Notes: generated by a model not told the origin, from the letters alone. Positions 29,689-38,594 are shown, numbered from the stretch's first letter. The stretch is DNA of 64,000 bases from Coriobacteriia bacterium (GCA_034370385.1 JAXMKZ010000059.1:1-64000); one strand, 5' to 3'. Numbers and translations: made by a program.

Positions 29689-30422
29689 TGAGTATCGACG
29701 CGGTCGGGCACCAGTGGACCTGGGTGGCGGTGGCACTTGGCGCCGCGTATCTGATCGGTTCGATCCCGTTCGCCTACCTCATCGTCTTGGCAGTCACGGG
29801 CCAAGACGTGACCACGCACGGAACCGGCAACGTCGGAGCGATGAACGTTCGGCGCTCGACGGGTTCGTGGAGCTGGTTTGCCCTGGCGATGGTCGCCGAC
29901 GCCGCGAAGGGTTTCGCGCCTGCGCTCGCAGCCAAGATGCTCGTCGTCGGCTACGGGTTCGCTGAGGCGATCAGGACCCCTTGGGGCGTGACGCTCAGTT
30001 CGGTGAGTATCGAGTGGACGTCGGTGCCCGCCTTCTCTGTGCCGATGGCCGCCGTCGCAGGTGCGGTGCTCGGTCACAACTACTCGGTGTGGATGGCACT
30101 CATCAAGCGGCAGTTCCACCGCACCGGCAAGGGGCTGGCTACCGGCGGTGGAGCGCTGCTCGCCTATGACTGGCGCTACTTCGTCGCCGTCGTAGTGGTG
30201 GGTTTGACCGTCATTGCCATCACCCGCTACATGATGGCGGGACAGGTCGCTGCGGCGCTGACGCTTCCGGTGACAGCCATCCTGCTTGACTCGCCCGACT
30301 GGCCCTTCGCGCTCGTTATGGGGGCGGTGGTCTACGCGGCACACCACCGCAGGTTCGTGGGAATGCTGCGGGGCAAAGAACCCCGGCTCTACGTCAATGA
30401 CCGCATGGGCCCCCGCGGATGA
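29685..30422 (+). CDS. plsY: glycerol-3-phosphate acyltransferase PlsY
   Basis: Membrane acyltransferase using acyl-phosphate to acylate glycerol-3-phosphate. 245 residues with about six helices. The catalytic loops are visible as GSIPFAYLI, GTGNVGAMNVRR (canonical GSGNxGATNxxR, with Thr for Ser and Met for Thr) and GHNYSVWM...GKGLATGGG. The first of two adjacent ATGs overlaps the upstream kinase stop. There is an insertion between the second and third loops (residues ~75-120), somewhat longer than in short PlsY proteins. Assignment is firm. Confidence 0.93.
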   Translation: MMSIDAVGHQWTWVAVALGAAYLIGSIPFAYLIVLAVTGQDVTTHGTGNVGAMNVRRSTGSWSWFALAMVADAAKGFAPALAAKMLVVGYGFAEAIRTPWGVTLSSVSIEWTSVPAFSVPMAAVAGAVLGHNYSVWMALIKRQFHRTGKGLATGGGALLAYDWRYFVAVVVVGLTVIAITRYMMAGQVAAALTLPVTAILLDSPDWPFALVMGAVVYAAHHRRFVGMLRGKEPRLYVNDRMGPRG

Positions 30423-30473
30423 CCGCCGCCTTGGTCCGCACCGACCCGACTGAAGGCCTGGCACCCCGACACG

Positions 30474-30503
30474 AAAGGGGCCAGACGCTCAGCGTCCGAC
30501 CCC
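30474..30503 (-). terminator. terminator-like hairpin after the ferredoxin gene
   Basis: On the minus strand GGGGTCGGACGC pairs over 12 bp with GCGTCTGGCCCC (two G:T pairs) around TGA and is followed only by TTT. It lies about 30 bp past the ferredoxin stop and between convergent genes. Confidence 0.5.
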
Positions 30504-30531
30504 TCCCCGATCGATCCGATTCGTGCAGGAA

Positions 30532-30708
30532 CTAGTCCATCGTGATTGCGCCGTTGGGGCAGGCATCGACGCAGATGCCGCACTCGGTGCAGTCGTCCGG
30601 ACGATTGAGGCGCGCGACGTCCTCGAGGTCGTAGCAGCTGCTCGGGCACTCATCGATGCAGATGCCACAAGCGGTGCACAAGCCATCGTTCACGACGGGA
30701 AGAGACAT
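30532..30708 (-). CDS. small 2[4Fe-4S] ferredoxin
   Basis: A 58-residue bacterial-type ferredoxin, small electron carrier for anaerobic redox enzymes. Two complete CxxCxxCxxxCP motifs are present: CTACGICIDECP and CTECGICVDACP, separated by about 29 residues, each binding one cubane cluster. The ATG at 30706-30708 has AAAGGAA 6 nt upstream, and the frame ends ITMD-TAG. A near-consensus promoter precedes it and a hairpin follows, so it is monocistronic. The partner enzyme is not identifiable from context. Confidence 0.95.
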   Translation of the reverse strand: MSLPVVNDGLCTACGICIDECPSSCYDLEDVARLNRPDDCTECGICVDACPNGAITMD

Positions 30709-30754
30709 GGTGGATTCCTTTCGCCTGACAACGAGACCCCTCTAAGGTCTGCGA

Positions 30755-30783
30755 ATCATACCGCGAGGCGGCTCACCCGACAA
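30755..30783 (-). promoter_or_regulatory. promoter of the ferredoxin gene
   Basis: On the minus strand TTGTCG (30778-30783), a 17-bp spacer and TATGAT (30755-30760) lie about 47 bp before the ferredoxin ATG. Confidence 0.75.
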
Positions 30784-30794
30784 CGACCGGCTGC

Positions 30795-32378
30795 CTACCG
30801 CACCTTGTCGGCGACCTCCTCCGGATCCCAGAAGCAGAACGGGTACGTGCGATCGGTGAGGATGTCGGCAGCCGCACGCTGCGCCTTCAGGCGTTCCAGG
30901 TCGTCCAGCAACTCGGCCTTGAGCGGCGCGAGGACACCGGCCAGCTCTGCGTTCACTTCGCGGATGCGCATCCCGAGACGCTTCTTGTCGGCGTCCGGAG
31001 CCGCGATATCGGCGACGAGGCGCGCCTTCTCCTTCACGAGCGCCGCTGCTTGCGCTTGTTCGTCGGGGTCATCAAAATCCACCGACGCAAGCAGCGCATC
31101 CGGGTTGTGCTCGAAGCGGTTCACGCGCTCGGTGGCCTGGGCGATCTCGGCATCCGAGACCAGATGGGCGCCAAGCGGCAGGTAGAGCGTGATCGACGCA
31201 ACCGCGTAGGCGGGCGGTTCGACACCGAAGTAGCGCCTGATCACGCTGTCCGTCACTCGGTCGTAGCGCCCCCCGCCCACGCCGTGTACGAAAAGATCGC
31301 AGCACAGCATCCGCACGAACGCGGTGAGCGTGAGAGCCTTCGGCGCCACGAGCATCCCGGCACGGCCCGCCTCGGACAGCACCGCCGTCGCCACGTGCAC
31401 ATCTGCCGGCAGCTCCAGTACCGGCCCGTCGTCTGTCACAAGCGCTACTCCGCCCGGTACCTCTCGGACATACAGCCGCTTGCGCGTGCCTCCCGCAAGC
31501 CACCAGAACGGCACCTCGACCCGCTCCTTGCCGATCTCCAGATCGGGGAACGGCTGTGCAGCAGAACGCGTCTGAGTCGCCGCCCGATAGGCGGCAAGCT
31601 CGGCGTTGTGGTCGCCCGCGAACCGTCGTGAATCATGCAGCAGGTGCACCACGAACCTCGCGTACGCCTCCCCGGCGGCGAGCTGCGTCACCGGCACCTC
31701 GAGGTAGTCGGTCTGCGCCGCGGCCTCGTAGCGGCGCCGCGCAAACGTCACGAGCTCCGCCAGGTTCTCGGCATCGTGCGCTGCGCTCTCAATACAGTCG
31801 GCGAAGCGCTCGAAGTGGCGAGGCACCGACGGCGCCGGCAGCGACTCAAGCGCAGACGATGTCGCACGCCGGAAGTCAGCGAGCGCGCTGGCGCACGGCA
31901 CAGGGGTCGACGCGTAGCAGGCGCCGGGGGTGGCCAGCGCGAGGTACTGGCGGCACCGCGCCAGACCGGGATCCATGCAGGGCGACGTCACCCTGATGGC
32001 ATCGAACCCGTCCGTGTCGACCACGACATCGACCGCAGTGGCGCCGGTCTCGTCGGCGAAGCGCTGCACGAGGAAGTCCTTCGCCCAGACCCCGGGGTGA
32101 TAGAGCTCGGGCTGGTGCCCGGTCGCGATGATCGGCGCATCCGAAAGTCCGGCGGGTCGCACGGGCACACCGAGGCGCGCGGAGAACTGCGCGGCGCTAC
32201 TGAGCATGTCGCACCGCGCGGCGGCACGCAGTTCGCGTGCGTCCACCCCGCCGATCTCGAAGTCCCACGACTCCGCGGCTGAACGGTTCGCGGCTACAAG
32301 GGCGGCCCACTCATCGTAGACCGGCGTCGTCAGCAGCTCGCCATGTCCTGCCGGCAGTGTCGGCCGCTGGCGTATCAC
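30795..32378 (-). CDS. divergent BshC-like protein (uncharacterised)
   Basis: A 527-residue protein without a secure family assignment. Landmarks occur in the same order as in bacillithiol cysteine ligase BshC. IIATGHQPELYHPGVWAKDFL corresponds to the TGQQ..L.TGP motif. VVVDTDGFD stands where BshC has SEDHD. LTLTAFVRMLCCDLFVHGVGGGRYDRVTD parallels LRPL.QD....VGGP.E, followed by PAYAVASITLYLP and a late coiled coil (about 430-500). Full-length homology is my inference from motif order. The preceding gene encodes a BshB1-like deacetylase, which supports a role in a cysteine-sugar thiol pathway. The GTG at 32376-32378 lies 5 bp after that gene; the Shine-Dalgarno is weak. Confidence 0.5.
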   Translation of the reverse strand: MIRQRPTLPAGHGELLTTPVYDEWAALVAANRSAAESWDFEIGGVDARELRAAARCDMLSSAAQFSARLGVPVRPAGLSDAPIIATGHQPELYHPGVWAKDFLVQRFADETGATAVDVVVDTDGFDAIRVTSPCMDPGLARCRQYLALATPGACYASTPVPCASALADFRRATSSALESLPAPSVPRHFERFADCIESAAHDAENLAELVTFARRRYEAAAQTDYLEVPVTQLAAGEAYARFVVHLLHDSRRFAGDHNAELAAYRAATQTRSAAQPFPDLEIGKERVEVPFWWLAGGTRKRLYVREVPGGVALVTDDGPVLELPADVHVATAVLSEAGRAGMLVAPKALTLTAFVRMLCCDLFVHGVGGGRYDRVTDSVIRRYFGVEPPAYAVASITLYLPLGAHLVSDAEIAQATERVNRFEHNPDALLASVDFDDPDEQAQAAALVKEKARLVADIAAPDADKKRLGMRIREVNAELAGVLAPLKAELLDDLERLKAQRAAADILTDRTYPFCFWDPEEVADKVR

Positions 32379-32383
32379 GATAC

Positions 32384-33082
32384 CTACAACACCACGTCGA
32401 GGCTGCCGAGGGCCACGGGCTCGAGGGCGAAGAACGGTTCGCCGAAGGGTACTCGGGCGAGCGCTCCCCACATCGCTGCAGCCGCCTCCATCGATTCGAC
32501 GATGCCCGCATTGGCCGGATTCGCCGCAAACTGGGATTCGTAGGCGCGAAGCGCCTCGAGCTTCACGGGAAGCTCCGCCGTCACGTCGATCACGAAAGAC
32601 GGCTCGGCGATGATGCGCTGATGAACGGCCATGTAGCGAAAGACCCGCGGCGGATAGAACGGCTCGCCCGGCATGTCGGTCTTGGTGAACTTCGCATAGA
32701 AGCGGGCGCCCAAACAGATCGAAGCGGCTGCCACATGGTCCGGATGAGCGTCGACCGGATAGGGCACGAACAGCATCCGTGGCCTCAACTCCCGCAGCAC
32801 GGTCGCGAGTTCGGTCCTGGCCTCGACGCTGTCAAACAGGTAGCGGTTGGCCTGAGTCAGCGTGCGCCGCTCAGCGCCGAGGATCTCAGCGGCCTTCGCC
32901 GACTCACCCGCCCGGATCTCGGGCGAGCCATACGGTGTCGGCTCGCCGTCGGTCAGATCGACGATGGCGACCTGCGCGCCCGCCGCCGTGAGCTTGGCGA
33001 TGGTAGCGCCCATGCCGATCTCGACATCATCGGGGTGGGCGCCCACGCACACCGCCTCGTAGTACCAGTCGCTGCCGTTCAT
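32384..33082 (-). CDS. PIG-L/BshB1-like N-acetylglucosamine deacetylase
   Basis: 232-residue zinc deacetylase of the LmbE/PIG-L family. Motifs: VCVGAHPDDVEIGMGATIAKL (catalytic AHPDD), DLTDGEPTPYGSPEIRAGE, YPVDAHPDHVAAA (second metal site) and EPFYPPRVFRYM. The C-terminal PSFVIDVTAELPVKLEALRAYESQF is particularly BshB1-like; BshB1 removes the acetyl group of GlcNAc-malate in bacillithiol synthesis. The ATG overlaps the GT2 stop (ATGA) with TTGGAGGC upstream. No BshA-type glycosyltransferase is in the window, so the exact substrate is open. Confidence 0.8.
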   Translation of the reverse strand: MNGSDWYYEAVCVGAHPDDVEIGMGATIAKLTAAGAQVAIVDLTDGEPTPYGSPEIRAGESAKAAEILGAERRTLTQANRYLFDSVEARTELATVLRELRPRMLFVPYPVDAHPDHVAAASICLGARFYAKFTKTDMPGEPFYPPRVFRYMAVHQRIIAEPSFVIDVTAELPVKLEALRAYESQFAANPANAGIVESMEAAAAMWGALARVPFGEPFFALEPVALGSLDVVL

Positions 33083-33774
33083 AGCGCCTCCAAGGCCCCG
33101 TTCCACACGCCGAGATAGTACTCGAGCCGACGTTCCGGGTCGTCCAGATCCTCGCCGAAGGTGCGGTCGCGATCGCAGTAGATGCGCTCGACCGGAAGCT
33201 CCCCTACCGATAGCCCGGCCCTCCAGCTGCGCGCCCACAACTGAAGCGGCATCGCATAGCCCGGCTCGGTGAGCGACAGCTCCTGCAGGCGTAGCACGCG
33301 GTACGCCTTGAAGCCGCAGAAGGCATCGGTGAGCCCCCAGCCCGTCACGCGGTTGATCTCGCTCGTGATCACGGCGTTGACGCGTCGACGGTCCTCAGGT
33401 ACGACGATCCCGTGCGCCGCGCTGGCTGGCAGGTAGCGGCTTCCCGACACGATGTCGTGGTACTCGAGCGCAGCGAGAAACTGAGGGATGTGCGCAGGCT
33501 CGTGCTGTCCGTCGCAGTCCATGGTCACCACACGCTCGTGGCCCAGTTCGCGCGCGACGTCGAACCCGATGCGCAGCGCGCACCCGTATCCGCAGTTGCG
33601 ATCGAGGCGCACGACACCCACATCACCGCGGCGTGCAAGCCGCAGCGGGGTCTCGTCCGTCGAGCCGTCGTCGATCACGAGAATCTCGCCGTCGAAGTAC
33701 CTACGGACGCTATCCAGCACTCCGTCCACGCTCGCGGCCTCGTTGTGGACGGGCATGACGACGGCATCGCCCAC
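33079..33774 (-). CDS. family 2 glycosyltransferase
   Basis: 231-residue GT-A glycosyltransferase of the DPM1/DPG-synthase-like type. VVMPVHNEAASVDGVLDSV opens the fold, LVIDDGSTDETPLRLA binds the nucleotide, the DxD motif is MDCDGQHEP, and INRVTGWGLTDAFCGFKAYR is typical of polyprenyl-phosphate glycosyltransferases. No transmembrane helices. The start is taken as GTG at 33772-33774 (MGDAVVMPVHNE), because a longer reading would run into the OsmC gene. It overlaps the PIG-L gene by 4 bp. Donor and acceptor are unknown. Confidence 0.82.
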   Translation of the reverse strand: MGDAVVMPVHNEAASVDGVLDSVRRYFDGEILVIDDGSTDETPLRLARRGDVGVVRLDRNCGYGCALRIGFDVARELGHERVVTMDCDGQHEPAHIPQFLAALEYHDIVSGSRYLPASAAHGIVVPEDRRRVNAVITSEINRVTGWGLTDAFCGFKAYRVLRLQELSLTEPGYAMPLQLWARSWRAGLSVGELPVERIYCDRDRTFGEDLDDPERRLEYYLGVWNGALEAL

Positions 33775-33787
33775 GTTCGACGTCGCT

Positions 33788-34255
33788 CTACTCGTCGATC
33801 TCGTCGCCGGAGAGCAGGGAGGTGCCCGCAGCCCGAGCGTCAATCACGCGGTAACTCGTGGTCACGTGCACCTGCGGACCGAGCATGCCCTTCACGGAGC
33901 AGTACTTCTCCTCAGACAGCTCGATGGCTCGGGCCACCGCAGCGGGGTTGATTCCATAGCCGGTGACCACGTACTCGACAGCGATGTCGGTGTAGATCTT
34001 GGGATACTCATCGGTCCTGGGTGTTCCGGTGACGTTGATCTCAAGCCCGCGCACATCCTGACGCTTCTTCTCAAGGATCGAGATGACGTCCATGCCCGTG
34101 CAACCCGCAAGCCCGTGAAGAACGAGCTCCACGGGACGAAACCCGGAACCCTCCCCCTTGTAGGCGGCCGATGCATCCATGACCACACTGTGTCCCGCCT
34201 CGTCAGTGCCCACGAGCTGGCGCTTCGTGGTCCACCGCACGCGTGCGCTATCCAT
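33788..34255 (-). CDS. OsmC/YhfA-family protein
   Basis: 155-residue OsmC-superfamily protein. The two redox cysteines are in LAGCTGMDVISIL and EEKYCSVKGML, as in OsmC/Ohr peroxidases; the sequence is nearer the YhfA-like OsmC group than Ohr. Such proteins reduce organic hydroperoxides with thiols or act on related electrophiles. The ATG at 34253-34255 has GGAGGCGGGG upstream. It is first in a tight minus-strand group with the GT2, PIG-L and BshC-like genes, compatible with a thiol-linked role (inference). Confidence 0.87.
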   Translation of the reverse strand: MDSARVRWTTKRQLVGTDEAGHSVVMDASAAYKGEGSGFRPVELVLHGLAGCTGMDVISILEKKRQDVRGLEINVTGTPRTDEYPKIYTDIAVEYVVTGYGINPAAVARAIELSEEKYCSVKGMLGPQVHVTTSYRVIDARAAGTSLLSGDEIDE

Positions 34256-34308
34256 GTCCCCGCCTCCTGATGCCGACCGCGGCGAAGCGGCCACCCGTAT
34301 CGTGTCGC

Positions 34309-36198
34309 TTAAATCTTGCGTCCGACCATGTCGGCCAGCTCGCGAGGGCTCTTCGCCTTGCTGATGGCCTCCTCGAAGCTGATCTTGCCCTGCGTCAGCA
34401 GAATCTTGAGGTGCTGATCGAGGGTCTGCATCCCCAACTGAGCGCCACCCTGGATGATCGTGTCCATCTGGTGGGTCTTGCCTTCGCGGATGAGGTTCGA
34501 GATGGCGGGTACGCCGAGCATGATCTCCATGGCGAGCATACGGTTGCGCCCGTCAGTGGAGCGGAGCAGCACCTGCGACAGAACACCCTCGAGCGTGTTG
34601 GACAGCTGCATCCTGACCTGTTGCTGCTGGTGGGGCGGGAACACGTCGATGATGCGGTCGACGGTCTCCGGGCCACCGGTGGTGTGAAGCGTTGCGAGGA
34701 CCAGGTGCCCCGTCTCGGCCGCCGTGATCGCCGCCGAGATCGTCTCGAGGTCGCGCATCTCGCCGACGAGGATCACATCGGGGTCCTGACGCAACACGCG
34801 CTTGAGCGCTGACGCGAAGCTGTGCGTGTCTTCGCCCACCTCGCGCTGGTTCACGAAACTCTTCTTGTTGCGGTGCATGAACTCGATGGGGTCTTCCATC
34901 GTGATGATGTGCAGCGACTTGGTCTCGTTGATGTGATTGATCATCGCAGCCAGCGTGGTCGACTTACCCGAGCCGGTCGGCCCGGTGACGAGCACGAGTC
35001 CCCGCGGTCGATCGGCGAGGAAGCGGCAGACCTTCGGGAGAGCCAGCTCGTCCATCGTCGGGATCTTGATGGGGATGACGCGGAAGACCGCACCCATCGA
35101 ATTGCGCTGCTGGAAGACGTTGGCGCGGAAGCGCGAGACCCCGGGAATGGAGTAGGCGAAGTCGAGCTCGAGCTCTGTCTCGAACCGCCGACGCTGCTCC
35201 TCGGAGAGCAGCGACAGGATCATCTCCATCGTGTCACGCGGGGTGAGTGGCTTCATCTCCTCAACCGCGACCAGTTCGCCCCGCTGGCGGATGCCGGGGG
35301 GACTGCCCACCGTTATGTGCAGGTCGGAACCACCGCGCTCGAGCATGAGTCGCAGAAGGTCGTCGATGTGGGGGATGTCGCTTCCCGGCATCTTGATGTC
35401 CGAAGCCGCCGAGACGCTGCCGCTGACCGGCTGCGGAACCCCGCTGCCCATGCCTCCCGAATCAGGTGCCTTCGGCGGGGTCACGGGCTGCGGTGTGCCA
35501 TACGATGCAGCACTGCCCTCAGTGGCAGCTTCAACGGACCTGGCCGGAGACGCCCCACCAAGGCCACCTATCGGCCCCGGTGTCGTCTGCTCCGGCGCGG
35601 CCACCACTCCGGCAGCAGGTTCCACGCTCGGCACCGCCGAGGAGGGGGCGGCCATCTGCTCGGGGGCCCCCATCGGCTCGCGAATGGCATCGACGCTCAT
35701 CGGCGAGACAGGCATGGGAGGCGGCCCTGCGGGCATCGGCGCCGGGGCGGAGGGCACCACCGGCATCGGCATCGGCGCAGGCATGTCGCTGACCGGTGCC
35801 GGAGCCGCTGCCGCTGGTGCGGGCGCCGACCCGGCAAGCGTGAGCACCTTGCCGGCAATACCCTCGATCGCACCAGCTGCCGAGAGGTGCGCTGAGGCAC
35901 CCGCCTGGCGCGCACGCAGGGCGGATGCCTCGTTGGGCATCGCGGTGACTATCACAACCGGGACGTCCTTGGTCTGCGGATCGGCCTTGAGCTGCTGGGT
36001 GAACGCGTAGCCGTCGACGCCGATCAGCTCGGCCTCGACGACAAACACGTCGGGCATCTGCTGTGCGACCATTCCCAGAGCCCGCGGAGCTGATAGCGCG
36101 GTATCAACCAGCGTGTCTGCAGCTGCGGCGACAAGCGCTGCGCTCAGCTGGGCAACGAACGCCTCGTCATCATGGACGATCAGAACCTGCTTCGACAC
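34309..36198 (-). CDS. pilT: PilT-type twitching ATPase fused to an N-terminal pseudo-receiver domain
   Basis: 629 residues. Residues ~1-122 form a response-regulator-like domain: the acidic pair HDDE and VTA are kept, but the phosphoacceptor aspartate is Glu55 (VVEAEL) and the late lysine is missing (HLSAAG). A Pro/Ala/Met-rich linker fills about 123-270. The C-terminal ~350 residues are a complete PilT hexameric ATPase: IDDLLRLMLERGGSDLHITVG, Walker A GPTGSGKSTT, Asp box VNQREVGEDT, Walker B VILVGEMRDLET and His box LATLHTT. PilT retracts type IV pili. GTG at 36196-36198 has AGGAGG 8 nt upstream. No other pilus genes are in the window. Confidence 0.92.
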   Translation of the reverse strand: MSKQVLIVHDDEAFVAQLSAALVAAAADTLVDTALSAPRALGMVAQQMPDVFVVEAELIGVDGYAFTQQLKADPQTKDVPVVIVTAMPNEASALRARQAGASAHLSAAGAIEGIAGKVLTLAGSAPAPAAAAPAPVSDMPAPMPMPVVPSAPAPMPAGPPPMPVSPMSVDAIREPMGAPEQMAAPSSAVPSVEPAAGVVAAPEQTTPGPIGGLGGASPARSVEAATEGSAASYGTPQPVTPPKAPDSGGMGSGVPQPVSGSVSAASDIKMPGSDIPHIDDLLRLMLERGGSDLHITVGSPPGIRQRGELVAVEEMKPLTPRDTMEMILSLLSEEQRRRFETELELDFAYSIPGVSRFRANVFQQRNSMGAVFRVIPIKIPTMDELALPKVCRFLADRPRGLVLVTGPTGSGKSTTLAAMINHINETKSLHIITMEDPIEFMHRNKKSFVNQREVGEDTHSFASALKRVLRQDPDVILVGEMRDLETISAAITAAETGHLVLATLHTTGGPETVDRIIDVFPPHQQQQVRMQLSNTLEGVLSQVLLRSTDGRNRMLAMEIMLGVPAISNLIREGKTHQMDTIIQGGAQLGMQTLDQHLKILLTQGKISFEEAISKAKSPRELADMVGRKI

Positions 36199-36341
36199 AA
36201 CAGGACCTCCTCGCAAGCGAACCCGGCCTCAAGCGCAGACATGAACGCGGCCCCACTCTCGCACACCGGCATCCCCGCGGCCCCGATGCGTACGTCGGTT
36301 AGGATGTGCCGGTACCAATCCCTACGCGAGGAGCGAGTCGC

Positions 36342-37658
36342 GTGCTCGAACTCAACATCGAAAGACTAGCATACGGCGGCGATGCCATCGCCCACCTCGA
36401 CGATGGCAGAACCGTCTTCGTCAAGGGCGCCTGTCCCGGCGACCGGGTCGCCGCCGAGATCACCGATGACCGGGATCGCTTCGCGCGCGCCCGTGTGATC
36501 GACGTGATTTCGCCCTCAGCGTCACGCGTGAAGCCCGGCTGCCCCTACTTCGGGTCGTGCGGGGGTTGTGCGTGGCAGCATGTCAGCATCGATGCCCAGC
36601 TGTCCGCCAAACGCGACATCGTCGTGGATGCGCTCGTGCGAATTGGGCGGCTGCCCCACGTTGAACCGCTCGTCCGACCCACCGTCGCCCCTAGCCAGCC
36701 GTATGGTTACCGCAACAAGATCGAGCTCGTCTGCGACCCCGCGTCCCGGCGTCTGGACCTCGGTTTCCACCGTCAAGGAAGCGACGAGGTCGTTCCGATC
36801 GACGCCTGTCCGCTCCTGCCCAAGCGAGCCGAGAAGGCGCCCAAGGCGCTCACCGGCGCACTGCGCTACCTTGCCGGCCAGTCGGACCTAGGCCTGCGCC
36901 GCGTGTCGGTGCGTGTCGCGTCTGCAACCCGGGACCTCGAGATCGCGCTGTGGACTGAGCCCGGTCCGTTCCAGCGGGCAGCTGCGGCGAAGTTGCTGTC
37001 AGCGGCGGTCCCCGCAACCAGCATCGTGCGCGTGCTGGCGAAAGGCCCGCAGAAGGAGCGTCGCGTGGCGGGCGTCGAAGTCCTGAGCGGCAAAGGTGCC
37101 TGGCGCGAGCAGCTCAACGGCATGTCGTTCGCCATCTCAGCCCCCTCGTTCTTCCAGGTCAACACCCCTGGGGCAGAGGCGTTGATCGGGCTCGTGCTCG
37201 ACTCGCTCGCACTCGACGGCACCGACCGGGTGGTCGACCTGTTCGCCGGCGCCGGCACGTTCACGCTGCCGCTCGCTCAGGTGGCCGGCGATGTGGTCGC
37301 CGTCGAGTCTGCGAGCAGCGCTGTGCGCGACTTGCGCCGGAATCTCGAGCACGCCGGCGTGTGGGCTGACGTCGTCGGCGGAGATGCGGCGCGCGAGATA
37401 GTCGGCCTCGGGCGTTTTGACGCGCTCGTGGTCGACCCGCCGAGAGCAGGACTCGACGCTGCCGTGATCGCGGCGCTTGGCTCGGCGAAACCGCGGGTTG
37501 TGACGTACGTCTCATGTGACCCGGCCACCCTCGCACGCGATGCCGCCCGGCTCGTCGAGGTGGGCTACTCGCTGACCGACGCGACTCCGGTCGACCTGTT
37601 CCCCCAGACGTACCATGTGGAGACGGTCGCGCGCTTCGAGCGCGGACCGGGGGCGTAG
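36342..37658 (+). CDS. RlmCD/RumA-type 23S rRNA (uracil-C5) methyltransferase
   Basis: 438-residue SAM-dependent RNA m5U methyltransferase. An N-terminal TRAM domain (LNIERLAYGGDAIAHLDDGRTVFVKGACPGDRV) is followed by cysteines of a [4Fe-4S] cluster (CPYFGSCGGCAWQH and the later DACP). PSFFQVNTPGAEAL leads into the SAM motif VVDLFAGAGTFTLPLA, then DPPRAGL and the catalytic cysteine in TYVSCDPATLARD. The target uridine (U747, U1939 or a tRNA site) cannot be read from the sequence. GTG at 36342-36344 is chosen because GAGGAG lies about 9 nt upstream. It is the only plus-strand gene between the pilT and pst regions. Confidence 0.93.
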   Translation: MLELNIERLAYGGDAIAHLDDGRTVFVKGACPGDRVAAEITDDRDRFARARVIDVISPSASRVKPGCPYFGSCGGCAWQHVSIDAQLSAKRDIVVDALVRIGRLPHVEPLVRPTVAPSQPYGYRNKIELVCDPASRRLDLGFHRQGSDEVVPIDACPLLPKRAEKAPKALTGALRYLAGQSDLGLRRVSVRVASATRDLEIALWTEPGPFQRAAAAKLLSAAVPATSIVRVLAKGPQKERRVAGVEVLSGKGAWREQLNGMSFAISAPSFFQVNTPGAEALIGLVLDSLALDGTDRVVDLFAGAGTFTLPLAQVAGDVVAVESASSAVRDLRRNLEHAGVWADVVGGDAAREIVGLGRFDALVVDPPRAGLDAAVIAALGSAKPRVVTYVSCDPATLARDAARLVEVGYSLTDATPVDLFPQTYHVETVARFERGPGA

Positions 37659-37704
37659 CCCGGGACCGGTGGCAGGGCCGCAAAGCCTGCAGGCTCCCCG
37701 AATC

Positions 37705-38565
37705 CTACCCGTACGCCCCGCGGACATACTCGGCGGTCTCTCGGCGCATCGGGTCCTCGAACACACGCCTGACCTCGCCGAACTCAAGCAGGCGGCCCAT
37801 GAGGAAGAAGGCGACGTCATCTGAGATCCGGCGGGCCTGCGCCAGGTTGTGTGTGACGATGATGATCGTGTAGTCGGCAACGAGCTCAAGCAGCAACTCC
37901 TCGATACGCGCCGTCGAGATGGGGTCGAGTGAGGCGCAGGGCTCATCGAGCATGATGACCGTGGGCTTCACCGCGAGCGCGCGAGCGATACACAGTCGCT
38001 GCTGCTGGCCGCCTGACAGCGCCAGCGCCGACTGTTTCAGGTCACCCTTGACCTCATCCCATAGGTTCGCGTGCGTGAGCGCGGACTCGACTACGTGGTC
38101 CACCTCATCCTTGCTCACGCGTCCCCGGTGCTCCTTGACTGCGAGCGCGATGTTCTCGTGAATCGACATCGGGAAGGGGTTCGGGTGCTGGAACACCATG
38201 CCGATCTGTCGCCTCAGTTCAGTCACGTCGACCTTCGGCTCACGGATGTCCTGTCCGCCGTACAGGATTCGGCCGCTCATGGAGAAGCTCCGAATCTCAT
38301 CGTTCATGCGGTTGAAGCAGCGCAGCGCGGTGGACTTGCCACATCCCGAAGGCCCGATGAACGCGGTGATCTGATTCTGAGGAATATCCATGGTGACGTC
38401 GGTGAGCACCGTCTTTGCCCCGTAGCGCACCTCGAGGCCATCGACCTTGAGCATCGTGTTTCGCTCCAGCGCGCGCTCGGCACGCACCATCTGGCGGTCG
38501 AGATCCGCCAAAAGCAGGGCGGCCTCATCGATTTCGGGTACGGCTTGCTTGGTCGGCTCACCCAT
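37705..38565 (-). CDS. pstB: phosphate ABC transporter ATP-binding protein
   Basis: 286-residue ABC ATPase driving phosphate import. Walker A GPSGCGKSTALRCFNRMND, the PstB-specific QHPNPFPMSIHENIA, signature LSGGQQQRLCIARALA, Walker B VIMLDEPCASLDP and H-loop VTHNLAQA are present. An N-terminal ~37-residue hydrophilic extension precedes the usual start (TMLKVDGLEVRYG); AAGGGACG supports the ATG at 38563-38565. It is last in the pst operon; no phoU follows, unlike many pst operons. Confidence 0.97.
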   Translation of the reverse strand: MGEPTKQAVPEIDEAALLLADLDRQMVRAERALERNTMLKVDGLEVRYGAKTVLTDVTMDIPQNQITAFIGPSGCGKSTALRCFNRMNDEIRSFSMSGRILYGGQDIREPKVDVTELRRQIGMVFQHPNPFPMSIHENIALAVKEHRGRVSKDEVDHVVESALTHANLWDEVKGDLKQSALALSGGQQQRLCIARALAVKPTVIMLDEPCASLDPISTARIEELLLELVADYTIIIVTHNLAQARRISDDVAFFLMGRLLEFGEVRRVFEDPMRRETAEYVRGAYG

Positions 38566-38594
38566 TTACTCGTCCCTTCCTTGGTGCACGGTGG

